Source of the DNA: Kiritimatiellia bacterium
GTDB taxonomy: Bacteria > Verrucomicrobiota > Kiritimatiellia > RFP12 > UBA1067
Assembly: GCA_017405115.1 (NCBI GenBank)
Contig: JAFRBA010000153.1
Coordinates: 1-64,000 of the forward strand
Direction: 5' to 3'
Length of the DNA stretch: 64,000 nucleotides
A program made the position numbers and the translations under genes. Positions 14,646 through 23,488 of this stretch are shown in pieces. The first letter of the stretch is position 1, and every line of letters begins with the position of its first letter. The notes under the pieces are model-generated. The model ran no database searches. It was not told the DNA's origin and saw only the letters and a list, made by a program, of their open reading frames with translations.

Positions 14646-16061
14646 ATGATAGGGCGAGAGAACGAAATAAAGGAACTTCGGCGCAGATATGCGTCGGAGG
14701 AGTCGGAGTTTGTGGCGATATACGGTCGTCGGCGCATTGGAAAGACGTTTCTTGTCAATGAAGTTTTCAACGGAAATTTTGCATTTCACCATTCAGGCAT
14801 GGAGAAGGCAGACAAGAGAACTCAATTGGAGAGCTTCAGGGAAGCGCTGCGTCGGCAAGGGCTTCCAAAGTGCAAGGTTTTGCGCTCGTGGATACAGGCA
14901 TTCTCCGCATTGTCGGATTTGCTTGAGGCCAAAGGGAGCGGAAGGAAGGTCGTGTTTCTCGACGAATTGCCCTGGTTCGACACGCCGAGATCCGGATTCC
15001 TTCCCGCCTTTGAGCAGTTCTGGAACTCGTGGGCCTGTCTTCGTAAGGACATTCTTCTTGTGATCTGCGGATCGGCGACATCGTGGATCGTCAAGAAAGT
15101 GCTTCGCAATCGTGGAGGTCTCCACAACAGAGTGACGCGCCAGCTGCCGATTCGCCCTTTCACTCTCGCGGAATGCGAACAGTATGTGGCGTACAAGCAT
15201 TTGGGGTTTGATCGTCAGCAGATTCTCGAGTGCTACATGGCGTTCGGCGGAGTCGCCTATTATTGGAGCCTTCTTGAAGAGGGGAAGAGCGCCGCGCAGA
15301 ATTTCGATTCCATGTTCTTTGGAGAGAACGCCGAGCTTCGGATGGAATTCGAAAACGTGTTCCGGTCCCTGTTCAAGAACCCGACGCGCCACTTTGCCAT
15401 CATAAACCTCTTCGGTGAGAGGAAGGCGGGCATGACGCGAGAGGATGTGGTCAAGGGGCTTGGCGAAGTGTCAAGCGGAGATGTGTCGTCGTGCCTGGAG
15501 GAGCTGACCGATTGCGGATTCCTTCGTCGTTACAGCGCATTCGGGGCGGCGAAGAAGGGGGCCGTGTACCAGCTGATAGACAACTACACGCTCTTCCATT
15601 TCCAGTTTCTCAGAAACCGCACGGGAAATGACGGGCGTTTCTGGTCGTTCTCGCTCAACCAGCCAAGGATCAACAGCTGGCGAGGACTTGCGTTTGAGCG
15701 CGTATGCCTGCAGCACATAGACCAGATAAAGCGTTCGCTTGGCATATCTGGCATTCTTGCCGACGTGTATTCATGGCGAGGATTTGCCAGGGGGGATCGC
15801 GAACGGGGAGCACAGATAGACATGGTCATAGACCGTGGCGACCGGATGATCAATGTCTGTGAAATGAAATACGCCCCCGATGCGTACTCGTTCAGTCAGG
15901 ATGAAAAGGCGAAGTTGCTCCGTCGCATTGAGCAATTCAGGGCCGCCACCAGGACGCGCAAGGGCATCCTGCCCACTCTTGTGACGACATGCGGGCTTAA
16001 GCGCAATGCGAATGGAGCGATGATTACGAATGTGGTCATCCTTGAAGATCTTTTCCGATAA
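14646..16061 (+). CDS. AAA+ ATPase of the ATPase_2/DUF234 type
   Basis: A 471-aa protein. The N-terminal half is a P-loop ATPase of the archaeal-type ATP-binding family, with Walker A GRRRIGKT (residues 26-33) and Walker B VVFLDELPW. The C-terminal third carries a DUF234-like region with a nuclease-type signature (GAQIDMVIDR...NVCEMKYA, the D-x(n)-E-x-K pattern of PD-(D/E)XK folds). Function of the family is unknown. GGAGG is 8 nt before the ATG. Base composition looks less GC-rich than its neighbours, and it is bounded on the right by a paralogous LamG tail that begins at its stop codon, which suggests arrival by recombination. Confidence 0.85.
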   Translation: MIGRENEIKELRRRYASEESEFVAIYGRRRIGKTFLVNEVFNGNFAFHHSGMEKADKRTQLESFREALRRQGLPKCKVLRSWIQAFSALSDLLEAKGSGRKVVFLDELPWFDTPRSGFLPAFEQFWNSWACLRKDILLVICGSATSWIVKKVLRNRGGLHNRVTRQLPIRPFTLAECEQYVAYKHLGFDRQQILECYMAFGGVAYYWSLLEEGKSAAQNFDSMFFGENAELRMEFENVFRSLFKNPTRHFAIINLFGERKAGMTREDVVKGLGEVSSGDVSSCLEELTDCGFLRRYSAFGAAKKGAVYQLIDNYTLFHFQFLRNRTGNDGRFWSFSLNQPRINSWRGLAFERVCLQHIDQIKRSLGISGILADVYSWRGFARGDRERGAQIDMVIDRGDRMINVCEMKYAPDAYSFSQDEKAKLLRRIEQFRAATRTRKGILPTLVTTCGLKRNANGAMITNVVILEDLFR

Positions 16062-16066
16062 GGCTC

Positions 16067-16164
16067 TGGGCGAGATCACGATATTCTCGAAGAGGCTTTC
16101 CGAGGCCGAGCTCAAGCTCCTCTACGAAAGGACCTGCCGGGCGGCCGGCATCCGGCGGCTATAG
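16067..16164 (+). pseudogene. Remnant: last 32 codons of a LamG gene paralogous to 13607-14428
   Basis: These 98 bp match 14331-14428 with about eight differences, nearly all synonymous or conservative (for example LRLLYE to LKLLYE), and end at the same TAG. The rest of the gene is missing; the fragment starts just after the stop codon of the ATPase gene. It therefore descends from a diverged paralogue rather than being a recent exact duplicate. Confidence 0.85.
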
Positions 16165-16251
16165 CTTCAGCAGATGCTTGCGCATGGCGAGGGAGACCGC
16201 CTCGACGCGGTTGGCCGCGCCGAGCTTCGAGCAGATCGCCGCCAGGTGCTG
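16159..16251 (-). pseudogene. Remnant: C-terminus of a LuxR-type response regulator
   Basis: Read on the minus strand this encodes QHLAAICSKLGAANRVEA then MRKHLLKL and a TAG, the same as the end of the intact regulator at 26798-27418 (QHLNAICNKLGAVNRAEA, MRKHLLKL). Its stop overlaps the LamG remnant stop in the shared palindrome CTATAG. Everything upstream of the recognition helix is lost. Confidence 0.85.
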
Positions 16252-16395
16252 TCCTGTTGTAAGTAGTATGCCTTGGCGACATAATAAATGGCATATATTA
16301 AACTTTACAACGAAATTATAAAGATATTCCAGGAAACATTAATAACGTATTTGGGGTTGACTTCGTGAGCCGATATTTGCTATGCTATCCACATC
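16252..16395. other. AT-rich upstream region of the GntR operon
   Basis: No gene. Unlike the surroundings this stretch is AT-rich. It contains TTCCAGGAA (16327-16335), a perfect short palindrome about 22 bp upstream of the -35, which is a candidate regulator site. Confidence 0.5.
16357..16386 (+). promoter_or_regulatory. Promoter of the GntR operon (-35 and extended -10), leaderless
   Basis: TTGACT (16357-16362), an 18-nt spacer and TGC-TATGCT (hexamer 16381-16386). The ATG at 16396 is 9 nt past the -10, so the mRNA should be leaderless. Confidence 0.65.
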
Positions 16396-17520
16396 ATGAC
16401 AAGAAAAGCAATTCCATTCAAGGTAGATCGAAACAGCAAGGCGAATCTGTCTATGCAGTTAGCTGAAGGTTTTCGACGCTCAATTCTTACAGGATTCTAT
16501 AGTCCTGGCGACAGGCTCCCGTCGTTTTCGGAGATAGCACTGGAACTTGGCGTTTCGATTCGTGCGCCACGAGAGGCGATGAAGATTCTCATGGGCGAGA
16601 ATCTCGTGCGGTCGCGTCCGCGTGTGGGTTGCGAGGTGATGTCACGCGGCGACCGCCTCTGGAAGGGGCGTGTCATCTGTGCCGTCCGCGCGGACCTGGA
16701 AGGCTCCTACTACATGTCGAAGATGATGGGTGCGCTTCGCCGCGCGATGGTTTCGCGCGGCTACTCGCTCATTCCCGTTGCCGTTGACGTGGATCGGAAC
16801 GGCAAGCCCGACTTTTCCCAGCTTGACGTAATCTGCGGGGAGAAGGTCGACTTTATAATCGCCATCCATCCTGCGGATGAGCTGGCTTCGCATATTGCCA
16901 TGTATGGCATTCCCGCATTTGCCCTTGTCGATGTGCAGGCGGCTCCCGGGCTGGAGACGCTGCGCAGGGCGAACTTGTGTGCCCTGGAGTCCGTTGCGCG
17001 CGCGATTCGCCAGGCGGGAGTGCACAACGTGCTGCTTGCGAACTACACGGCCGGGCGGGCGGAGAAGGAACTGTTGGAGCAGTTCGGGCTAGCAGTTGAG
17101 TTTGTCATGGTGGACGCATCGGGTCTTAACTACCTTGAAGACCTCAAGCGTAGGTCCATGGAGGTCTTCATGGAGCGCTTCGCGGCTGGTCGCCCCAGGC
17201 CTGAACTCGTGTTCTTCACCGACGACTACGTGGCGTTTGGCGGGCTTCTTGCCATGGCGACGCGTGGCGTCAGTTCGCCTGGCGACGTTGGCGTCATCAC
17301 GATGTCGAACAGGGGCGCCGCGCCGGTATGGCCGCACACGCTTGCGCGCGTGGAGGTGGATCCGCTGGCAGACGGCGCGACGCTTGCCGAATATGCCATT
17401 GCGCGAATCGAGGGGCGACCGACTCCGGAATGCTCATGGCGGGTGCGCTTCATTCCCGGTGATACGTTTCCGCATTGCGCCAGGCCGAGGCGAAAGAGAG
17501 GCGATCATGATGCCAAGTAG
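16396..17520 (+). CDS. GntR-type regulator with LacI-type ligand-binding domain
   Basis: A 374-aa regulator: winged helix of the GntR family at residues about 20-80 (YSPGDRLPSFSEIALELGVSIRAPREAMKILMGENLV), then a periplasmic-binding-protein fold of the LacI type (about 90-365, e.g. VDFIIAIHPADEL, FFTDDYVAFGGLLAMATRGVSSPGDVGVITMSN). This combination, as in AraR-type proteins, senses sugars. It is the first gene of an operon whose next four genes encode secreted, probably glycan-active proteins, so it most likely autoregulates and is released by a sugar from their substrate. The TTCCAGGAA upstream is a candidate operator. Confidence 0.88.
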   Translation: MTRKAIPFKVDRNSKANLSMQLAEGFRRSILTGFYSPGDRLPSFSEIALELGVSIRAPREAMKILMGENLVRSRPRVGCEVMSRGDRLWKGRVICAVRADLEGSYYMSKMMGALRRAMVSRGYSLIPVAVDVDRNGKPDFSQLDVICGEKVDFIIAIHPADELASHIAMYGIPAFALVDVQAAPGLETLRRANLCALESVARAIRQAGVHNVLLANYTAGRAEKELLEQFGLAVEFVMVDASGLNYLEDLKRRSMEVFMERFAAGRPRPELVFFTDDYVAFGGLLAMATRGVSSPGDVGVITMSNRGAAPVWPHTLARVEVDPLADGATLAEYAIARIEGRPTPECSWRVRFIPGDTFPHCARPRRKRGDHDAK

Positions 17521-19798
17521 CTTTGTCCTCTCTGCGTTCTGCGCCCTGCTTGTGTTGGCCGCGCGTGGCGCCGACGGAGTCGACGACGTGGAGATGCTGC
17601 CTTCTGCATTCGACGGCAGGACGCCGGTCGTCGTCGAGACGGAGGCGTTCAGGCTCGTCATCAACCCCGACGCGACGGCGAAGTCGCTGGTCGTCAAGGC
17701 GACTGGCGAGGAGTGCATCGCGGCGGAGGCGTCGCTGCCGGTCTTCGCCGCGACGCAGAAGCGCCCGTTCAACAACGAGACGCGCCTCGTCCAGATGGCC
17801 AAGCGCACGACATACCCCGCCAACCGCGTCAGGCGCGACGGCGACATCCTGCGCATCGGCTTCGACACCGCGCCGTACGAGGCCGAGGTGCGTGTCGTCG
17901 AAAGGCGAGGCTACGCCGCGTTCGAGCTGGTGCGCTTCATCTCCAACACCGTGCAGGAGAAGCAGTACTACCACTGGAACATGGACGTCCCGCCCGTCGA
18001 GGAGTTCCGCCTGCTGCAGCTGCCTGTCGTCGAGCGCGAAAACTTCGGCGACTGGCTGAACGTGGAGTGGGACGGGCGGGCGGCCGTCGCCGTCGTCGGC
18101 GCGACGCCGTACATGGACGTCGACCACGAGCGGCGGGGGCGCTGGCGGCTGCTGCGGGCAGACTCGCCTTCCGGCATCGGCAACGGCATCGTAGCCAATG
18201 GAGTCGCGGTTCTGGCCGCCGGCGCAGGCAGGGAGGCGCTTCTCGGACAGATTGAGGACATGGAGGAGGACTACGACCTTCCACGCGGTGTCGCTAGCCG
18301 CCGCAACCCGCTTCTCAGCGCTTCGATCTACTGGACCGACGACCTTTCTGTGCACAACGTCGACGAGCACATAGCCAACATGAAGAAGGGCGGCTTCAGG
18401 ATGGCGCTGTTCTATCATGCCGCGATGTTCGAGCACTATCCCGGATACAGCCGCCTCGGCGACTATGAATGGCGGCGTGACAAGTTCCCGAACGGCTACG
18501 ACGACCTGCGGGCCGTCCTCGCCAAGGTCCGGGCGGCCGGCGTCACCCCGGGCTTCCACACGCTCCAGACGTTCATCGGCTTCGAGAGCCAGTACGTCGC
18601 GCCCGAGGCCGACCCCCGCCTCAACGTGAAGAGGTACTTCGCGCTTGAAAGGCCGCTGCCGGCGTCCGGCGGCACGTGCGACGTCTACGTCGCGCAGAAC
18701 CCGGTCGACTCGCCCATGCACCCGAAGTGCCGCATTCTCAAGTTCGGCACCGAGCTGATGCTCTACGATGGTTACACGACAACGCCTCCGTATCGTTTCA
18801 CGGGCGTCGTGCGCGGGCATCTCGGCACGACGGTAAAGGCGCACGGGCGCGGCGACGGCGGCGGGATACTCGACGTCTGCGAATGCGCGGCGACCAGCTG
18901 CTGCATCGACCAGAAGACATCCCTGCAGGACGAGATCGCGGACAAGATCGCCAAGGTGTTCGACTGCGGGATGGAGTTCCTCTACTTCGACGGTTCTGAA
19001 GACGTGGACGTGCCGTGCAACGTCAACATATCGCTTTCGCAGTGGAAGTGCGCCCGCCGCTGCGGCAGGATGCCTCTCTTCACTGAGGGCTGCGCCAAGT
19101 CGCACTTCGGCTGGCATCTCCAGAGCGGGGCCAACGCGTTCGACGTGTTCCCGCCTGAGAAGTTCAAGGAGAAGATCGTCGAATATCCCGTGGCGGCGGC
19201 GCAGCGGCTCGCGAAGGACTTCACCCGCGTCGACTTCGGCTGGTGGCGGCTCTGGCACAACGGCGAGTCCGCTTTCGGCAGTAGCACTGTCGGCGTCCAG
19301 TCCGACATGTGGGAGTACGGCACGTCCAAGGCGGCGGCATACGACTGCCCGGCGACGATGCAGATGCGGCTCGACGCCATACGCAGAAATGGCCGTCGCG
19401 ACGACATCTTCGAGACGGTGCGCCGCTGGGAGGACGTGCGCGCCAAGAACTGGCTCACGCGAGCGCAGAAGGAAATGCTCAAGGACCCGAAGCGCGAGTT
19501 CCACCTCTACCTGAATGGAGCCGGGGAATACGAACTAGTCGAATGGCGGCAGCTCGACGTCGCCGGCGGGAAGTGGACGGACGTAAGGGCGTTCGTGTTC
19601 GAGCGCGGCGGCAGGCGCGTCGTCGCGTGCTGGCACGTCCACGACCGTGCGCGGCTGGTTTTCGCCGCGCCGCTGGACGGCGCGACGTCCCTGGACTGCG
19701 CCGGAATGAAGTATTTCGAGTCGTCGCTTTCGGAGGATGCAGTCCGGGCTGCATTCGCTTCGGCGACAATTGAAGGCAAGATGGAGGTAGACAGATGA
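17507..19798 (+). CDS. Secreted glycosidase-like protein
   Basis: A 763-aa protein with signal peptide (SSFVLSAFCALLVLAARG). The first 200 residues form a beta-rich domain as in the N-terminal sandwiches of large glycosidases. The middle has TIM-barrel-like segments: FRMALFYHAAMFEHYPGYSRLGDYEW, GVTPGFHTLQTFIG, MEFLYFDGSEDVD (an Asp-rich strand end that could carry catalytic acids), and RVDFGWWRLWHNGES. A C-terminal beta domain follows. No exact GH family is recognised. The ATG overlaps the regulator's stop and has GAGAGG upstream; the end overlaps the next gene (ATGA), so translation is coupled. Confidence 0.7.
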   Translation: MMPSSFVLSAFCALLVLAARGADGVDDVEMLPSAFDGRTPVVVETEAFRLVINPDATAKSLVVKATGEECIAAEASLPVFAATQKRPFNNETRLVQMAKRTTYPANRVRRDGDILRIGFDTAPYEAEVRVVERRGYAAFELVRFISNTVQEKQYYHWNMDVPPVEEFRLLQLPVVERENFGDWLNVEWDGRAAVAVVGATPYMDVDHERRGRWRLLRADSPSGIGNGIVANGVAVLAAGAGREALLGQIEDMEEDYDLPRGVASRRNPLLSASIYWTDDLSVHNVDEHIANMKKGGFRMALFYHAAMFEHYPGYSRLGDYEWRRDKFPNGYDDLRAVLAKVRAAGVTPGFHTLQTFIGFESQYVAPEADPRLNVKRYFALERPLPASGGTCDVYVAQNPVDSPMHPKCRILKFGTELMLYDGYTTTPPYRFTGVVRGHLGTTVKAHGRGDGGGILDVCECAATSCCIDQKTSLQDEIADKIAKVFDCGMEFLYFDGSEDVDVPCNVNISLSQWKCARRCGRMPLFTEGCAKSHFGWHLQSGANAFDVFPPEKFKEKIVEYPVAAAQRLAKDFTRVDFGWWRLWHNGESAFGSSTVGVQSDMWEYGTSKAAAYDCPATMQMRLDAIRRNGRRDDIFETVRRWEDVRAKNWLTRAQKEMLKDPKREFHLYLNGAGEYELVEWRQLDVAGGKWTDVRAFVFERGGRRVVACWHVHDRARLVFAAPLDGATSLDCAGMKYFESSLSEDAVRAAFASATIEGKMEVDR

Positions 19799-22700
19799 AG
19801 AATGCTCTGGTAACGCTTGCCGCCGCGATTGCGGCGGGGAACATGGTGCGGACGGCGTCCGCCACCGACTATGCATGGCAGCCGCGCGGCACGAGCGTGA
19901 CGACCGCCGGCAATTGGAACTCATCGTCCAGTTGGTTGCCCTCGGGCGTCCCCGGAGCAGGCGACAAGGTGACATTTCCGGCCTACGGAAGCTACGTCCT
20001 GTATGCGACGTCCGCCGTTCCGGTGTCGGTCGGACATCTCTACTTCAGCGGACAGAAGATTTCCGACGCCAGCACGCGCTTCGCCGTCGTCAGCGACGCG
20101 GCGTTGACGCTGCTGGCGGACAACACGCACTACAACTGCGCGATATACGCGCCAGTTACGATGTCGTCAAGCACGAAGGGGCGGTATGTGTCCTTCTGCG
20201 ACACGGTTTCAATAGCCGACGGCTGCCAGTACATCGGCAACTACGGGCGCACCGAGTTCCGCTTCGACCGCTTCGCGAAGAGTTCCGCCGCGACGCGCGT
20301 CAACGACCTGTCGCAGAGCAGAATCAGCTCCGCGACGGCAGAGATATGCTTCTACGGCGTGCAAGCGCTCTTCGCCCCGACGAGCAGCGTCTGGTCGTCT
20401 ACGGCAGGGTCGCCGTACCTCTCGCCGGTTTCCATCGGTCATGCGCTCCCCGCAGGCACGTCGGTTGCATGTACAGGGGTTTTGCCGCCCGGCGCGTTCT
20501 TGAAGCGCATATTCCCGGACGGGACGATTGAGGTTTCGGAGCCGGCGCTGTCGACGGACGCGGCAGCCGCCATTTCATTTGCCGCGTTCAACCCTGCGGT
20601 GCGCCAGACGTTCACGCTGCGCGAACACGCCGGCAACATAACGCTCCATGCCAACGCCTGGACGGAAGACGACGACTTTCTTCTGACCGTAGAGAATGTG
20701 CTGTATACGGTGGCGTCGAGGTTGACGATCGGCACGAGCGACGGATGCGTCCCCGCCAGAATCGCCTTCTCCGGCGCGGCCAGCGACGCGACTAAGGCGG
20801 TCACGGTGGCTCTTGGCGACTGCCGCGTCGAACTGACGGGGACTTTGCCCGGCGCGACGAACGGCTTTGCCCGCGTCACCCTGACTTCGGCGGCGGCGTC
20901 CTCGGTGTCGCGTCTCTCCGTGCCGAGCGGACTGTCGCACTCGGCCATCGCGTTCAGTGGACTCGTCGGCGTCCTGCGAAAGGAAGGCGGCGGCACGTTC
21001 TCAATGAGGATGGATGAAGGGAGCGACGTGAACACGGGAACGCTGAGCGTGGCGGACGGAACACTCGCCGTCACGGCGAATTCGGGCGTCGTGCCCGGCG
21101 TCGCACACGTAGAAATCGCATCAGGCGCGACGCTAAGGATTCCCGCCGGCGGCATGTGCGCTAACACGCTTTCTGTCACGGCGGGAGCCAAGCTCTCCGG
21201 CCCTGGTACACTCACCGTGGCGGTGCCCTGCGATATCTCCGGGCTGACGCTCATCGACGGCGCGGCGATCGCGTTTTCCTCGTCGTCGCTGGCGGAGGTC
21301 GGCGTCGCCCTGAACACCATGCCCGGCAACCCGGCGTTCTGGGTGGACTGCTCCCGCATCGGCACGATGGACGTCGTAGTGTCCGGCGAGACGAACTTCG
21401 TAAGCCGCATCGACGACGTGCGCGGCGCGGCGTACGGCTTCGCGACAAATGCCTCCGGCGGCGTCCACATGCCATATCTCGTGGCGATGCAGAACGGGCT
21501 TACGGCCCTTCGCTTCCGCGGCAACCTCTCCGGCGCAGCATCGACCAATGCGGGCGATTACGACACGCTGGTCTGGAAAGACGTCGTGTACGGCATCCGC
21601 CACGTGTTCCAGGTGTTCGACGGCGTTCGCGACGAGATAAGCGGCATGGACGGCGGCGGGCAGTATCTCGGTACGTCGTCGCGCGAGCCAGGCAACTACA
21701 TGCTGCGCGACCCCGGCTCGCAGGCGCAGAAGAAGGCGATCTTCTACAACACGGCCGACAACGCATGCTGCCGCAACGGGACGTTCCGCATAAACGGCGA
21801 AGTCTACGACACGACTCAGTGCTATCCCTACTTTGGCTACTACAACACGACCACCAAGAAGACGGACTACCTTCCCGTCGTGACAGACCTCAAGCCGGTC
21901 GAGCCGTATCCGCCGGCGGACACGTTCGACTTCAACTGTGTCGCAAACGGCCGCGGCGGACGCAAGCAGCTTTGCGAGCTTGTCGTCTACACGAACGAAG
22001 TCAGCGAGGCGGACCGCGTCGCGATCACGTCGTACCTGATGCGGAAGTGGAACGGTTGCGAGATGTCGTACACGGCTTCCGGCGCGGCTGCCGGCGACCT
22101 CGGCACGTTCTCCGGCGGCGAAATCGCCCTTGCGGCGGGCGCGAGCGCGTCCGTGTCGCTTGCGGCGGGCGGGACGCTCGTAAAGACCGGCGCAGGTTCG
22201 CTCTCGCTCGCGTCTGGAGAACTGGGGAATGCGTCGCTCTCGGTGGAGGAGGGTACGCTGTCCGTTCCCTCGACGCGGCTTGACGCCTCGTGCATCCCGG
22301 CGGGGCTGGCATTTCACTTCGACCCGTCCGACGTCTCTTCCGTCACCTACGACGTCGTGGACGGCGTGACGAACGTGAGCGCCTGGGCGGACGTGCGCGG
22401 CGCCGGACATGCGCAGGCGGTGCTTGGCTGCGCGGAGTCCACCAACAGGCCGACGCTGCGGGCGAAGGCCGCGCTCGGCGGGAAGCCGGTCATGGACTTC
22501 GGCGTGCACTGCAATCTCGACAAGACGGCGTGGAACGCGGTGAAGAGCAATCCGAAGTTCGTGAGCGCCCTCACCTTCGCGGCGACGGGACTCCACACCG
22601 TCGTAGCCGTGTGGGGCAGCGAGCGCGGCGGCGGCTCTCTCGTCGGCAGCTGGGGAGAGTGGTCGTACAACAACGGCTACGGCCTGATACGCGGCGGAAC

Positions 22701-23466
22701 GTACGGCTCGCTGGCCTCCGACTATGCTCTGCTGCAGCTGGCGAAGCCGTATTCGTCACGGACGGAGTTCTATCCGCACACATACAGGTTTTCGCTTGAC
22801 GGCGTGACGTCCGACCCGCACTCGACGCCGCTTTCCGGCGGCTTCCAGACCGCCTCTTACACCGGTCTCGAGGCGTTCGGCTCCAAGGGCTTTTCGTATC
22901 ATTCGTCCGGCTCATGGCACGTCTGCGGCGGCGAGCAGTTCGGCGAATACATGCTGTTCACGAACGGGCTTTCAGTCGCGCAGACGAAGCTGGTCGAGGC
23001 GTATCTCGGCAAGAAGTGGTTCGGCGCGGACTCTTCTGAATACGGCGAGGCTGCCGTGTCGAACCTCTCCGTCGCGGCTGGCGCGACAGTCAGGGTCGCG
23101 GGCAACGGCGCGCTCTACGTCGCGTCGCTTGTCTGCTCTGGCGGCACGATAGACGGCGACCTGGTCGTTCCGCCCGGTGGCGTCTTCACTGCGGTGGTCG
23201 GCGACGACGGGACGATTGCGCCCACGACGGTCAGCGGATCGGTCGCGCTCGGCGGCGCGGTCGTGCGCTTCGCGAGGGGCGCGAACCGCGCCGCGCCTGG
23301 GCGCTACGTGCTTGTCGCGTCCCCGTCGATCTCCGCCGGTGACGACATCGGCTGCACTGTCGATGCGTCGGGACTCGGGCAGAGCCGCTTCGTCAGGCTC
23401 GTCGCGCGGGACGGCGCGATCGAGGCCGAGGTGTCCAAGTCCGGCCTCGTGGTCGTAGTAAAGTAG
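19795..23466 (+). CDS. Large secreted surface protein with strand repeats and LamG-like modules
   Basis: A 1223-aa protein with signal peptide (NALVTLAAAIAAGNMVRTASA). It opens with the W...GNW...P..GD motif (AGNWNSSSSWLPSGVPGAGDKVTF) also found in the protein at 49412. Long Thr/Ser/Ala/Gly-rich beta-strand repeats of the autotransporter-associated type follow. Two copies of a LamG-like module (NPAFWVDCSRIG...VSRIDDVRG and GLAFHFDPSDVSS...VSAWADVRG) suggest internal duplication. No C-terminal beta-barrel is visible, so surface attachment would need another mechanism. It probably displays binding modules for the glycan attacked by the neighbouring enzymes. Confidence 0.7.
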   Translation: MKNALVTLAAAIAAGNMVRTASATDYAWQPRGTSVTTAGNWNSSSSWLPSGVPGAGDKVTFPAYGSYVLYATSAVPVSVGHLYFSGQKISDASTRFAVVSDAALTLLADNTHYNCAIYAPVTMSSSTKGRYVSFCDTVSIADGCQYIGNYGRTEFRFDRFAKSSAATRVNDLSQSRISSATAEICFYGVQALFAPTSSVWSSTAGSPYLSPVSIGHALPAGTSVACTGVLPPGAFLKRIFPDGTIEVSEPALSTDAAAAISFAAFNPAVRQTFTLREHAGNITLHANAWTEDDDFLLTVENVLYTVASRLTIGTSDGCVPARIAFSGAASDATKAVTVALGDCRVELTGTLPGATNGFARVTLTSAAASSVSRLSVPSGLSHSAIAFSGLVGVLRKEGGGTFSMRMDEGSDVNTGTLSVADGTLAVTANSGVVPGVAHVEIASGATLRIPAGGMCANTLSVTAGAKLSGPGTLTVAVPCDISGLTLIDGAAIAFSSSSLAEVGVALNTMPGNPAFWVDCSRIGTMDVVVSGETNFVSRIDDVRGAAYGFATNASGGVHMPYLVAMQNGLTALRFRGNLSGAASTNAGDYDTLVWKDVVYGIRHVFQVFDGVRDEISGMDGGGQYLGTSSREPGNYMLRDPGSQAQKKAIFYNTADNACCRNGTFRINGEVYDTTQCYPYFGYYNTTTKKTDYLPVVTDLKPVEPYPPADTFDFNCVANGRGGRKQLCELVVYTNEVSEADRVAITSYLMRKWNGCEMSYTASGAAAGDLGTFSGGEIALAAGASASVSLAAGGTLVKTGAGSLSLASGELGNASLSVEEGTLSVPSTRLDASCIPAGLAFHFDPSDVSSVTYDVVDGVTNVSAWADVRGAGHAQAVLGCAESTNRPTLRAKAALGGKPVMDFGVHCNLDKTAWNAVKSNPKFVSALTFAATGLHTVVAVWGSERGGGSLVGSWGEWSYNNGYGLIRGGTYGSLASDYALLQLAKPYSSRTEFYPHTYRFSLDGVTSDPHSTPLSGGFQTASYTGLEAFGSKGFSYHSSGSWHVCGGEQFGEYMLFTNGLSVAQTKLVEAYLGKKWFGADSSEYGEAAVSNLSVAAGATVRVAGNGALYVASLVCSGGTIDGDLVVPPGGVFTAVVGDDGTIAPTTVSGSVALGGAVVRFARGANRAAPGRYVLVASPSISAGDDIGCTVDASGLGQSRFVRLVARDGAIEAEVSKSGLVVVVK

Positions 23467-23488
23467 CGCAGGGAGAGGAGGATAGATC

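Noticed and set aside
14646..16061. ATPase gene as a composite transposon bounded by the 98-bp direct repeats
   Set aside because: The flanking copies are coding tails about 92% identical rather than exact, lack inverted termini, and the right copy is joined to a LuxR tail, so paralogue recombination explains them better.
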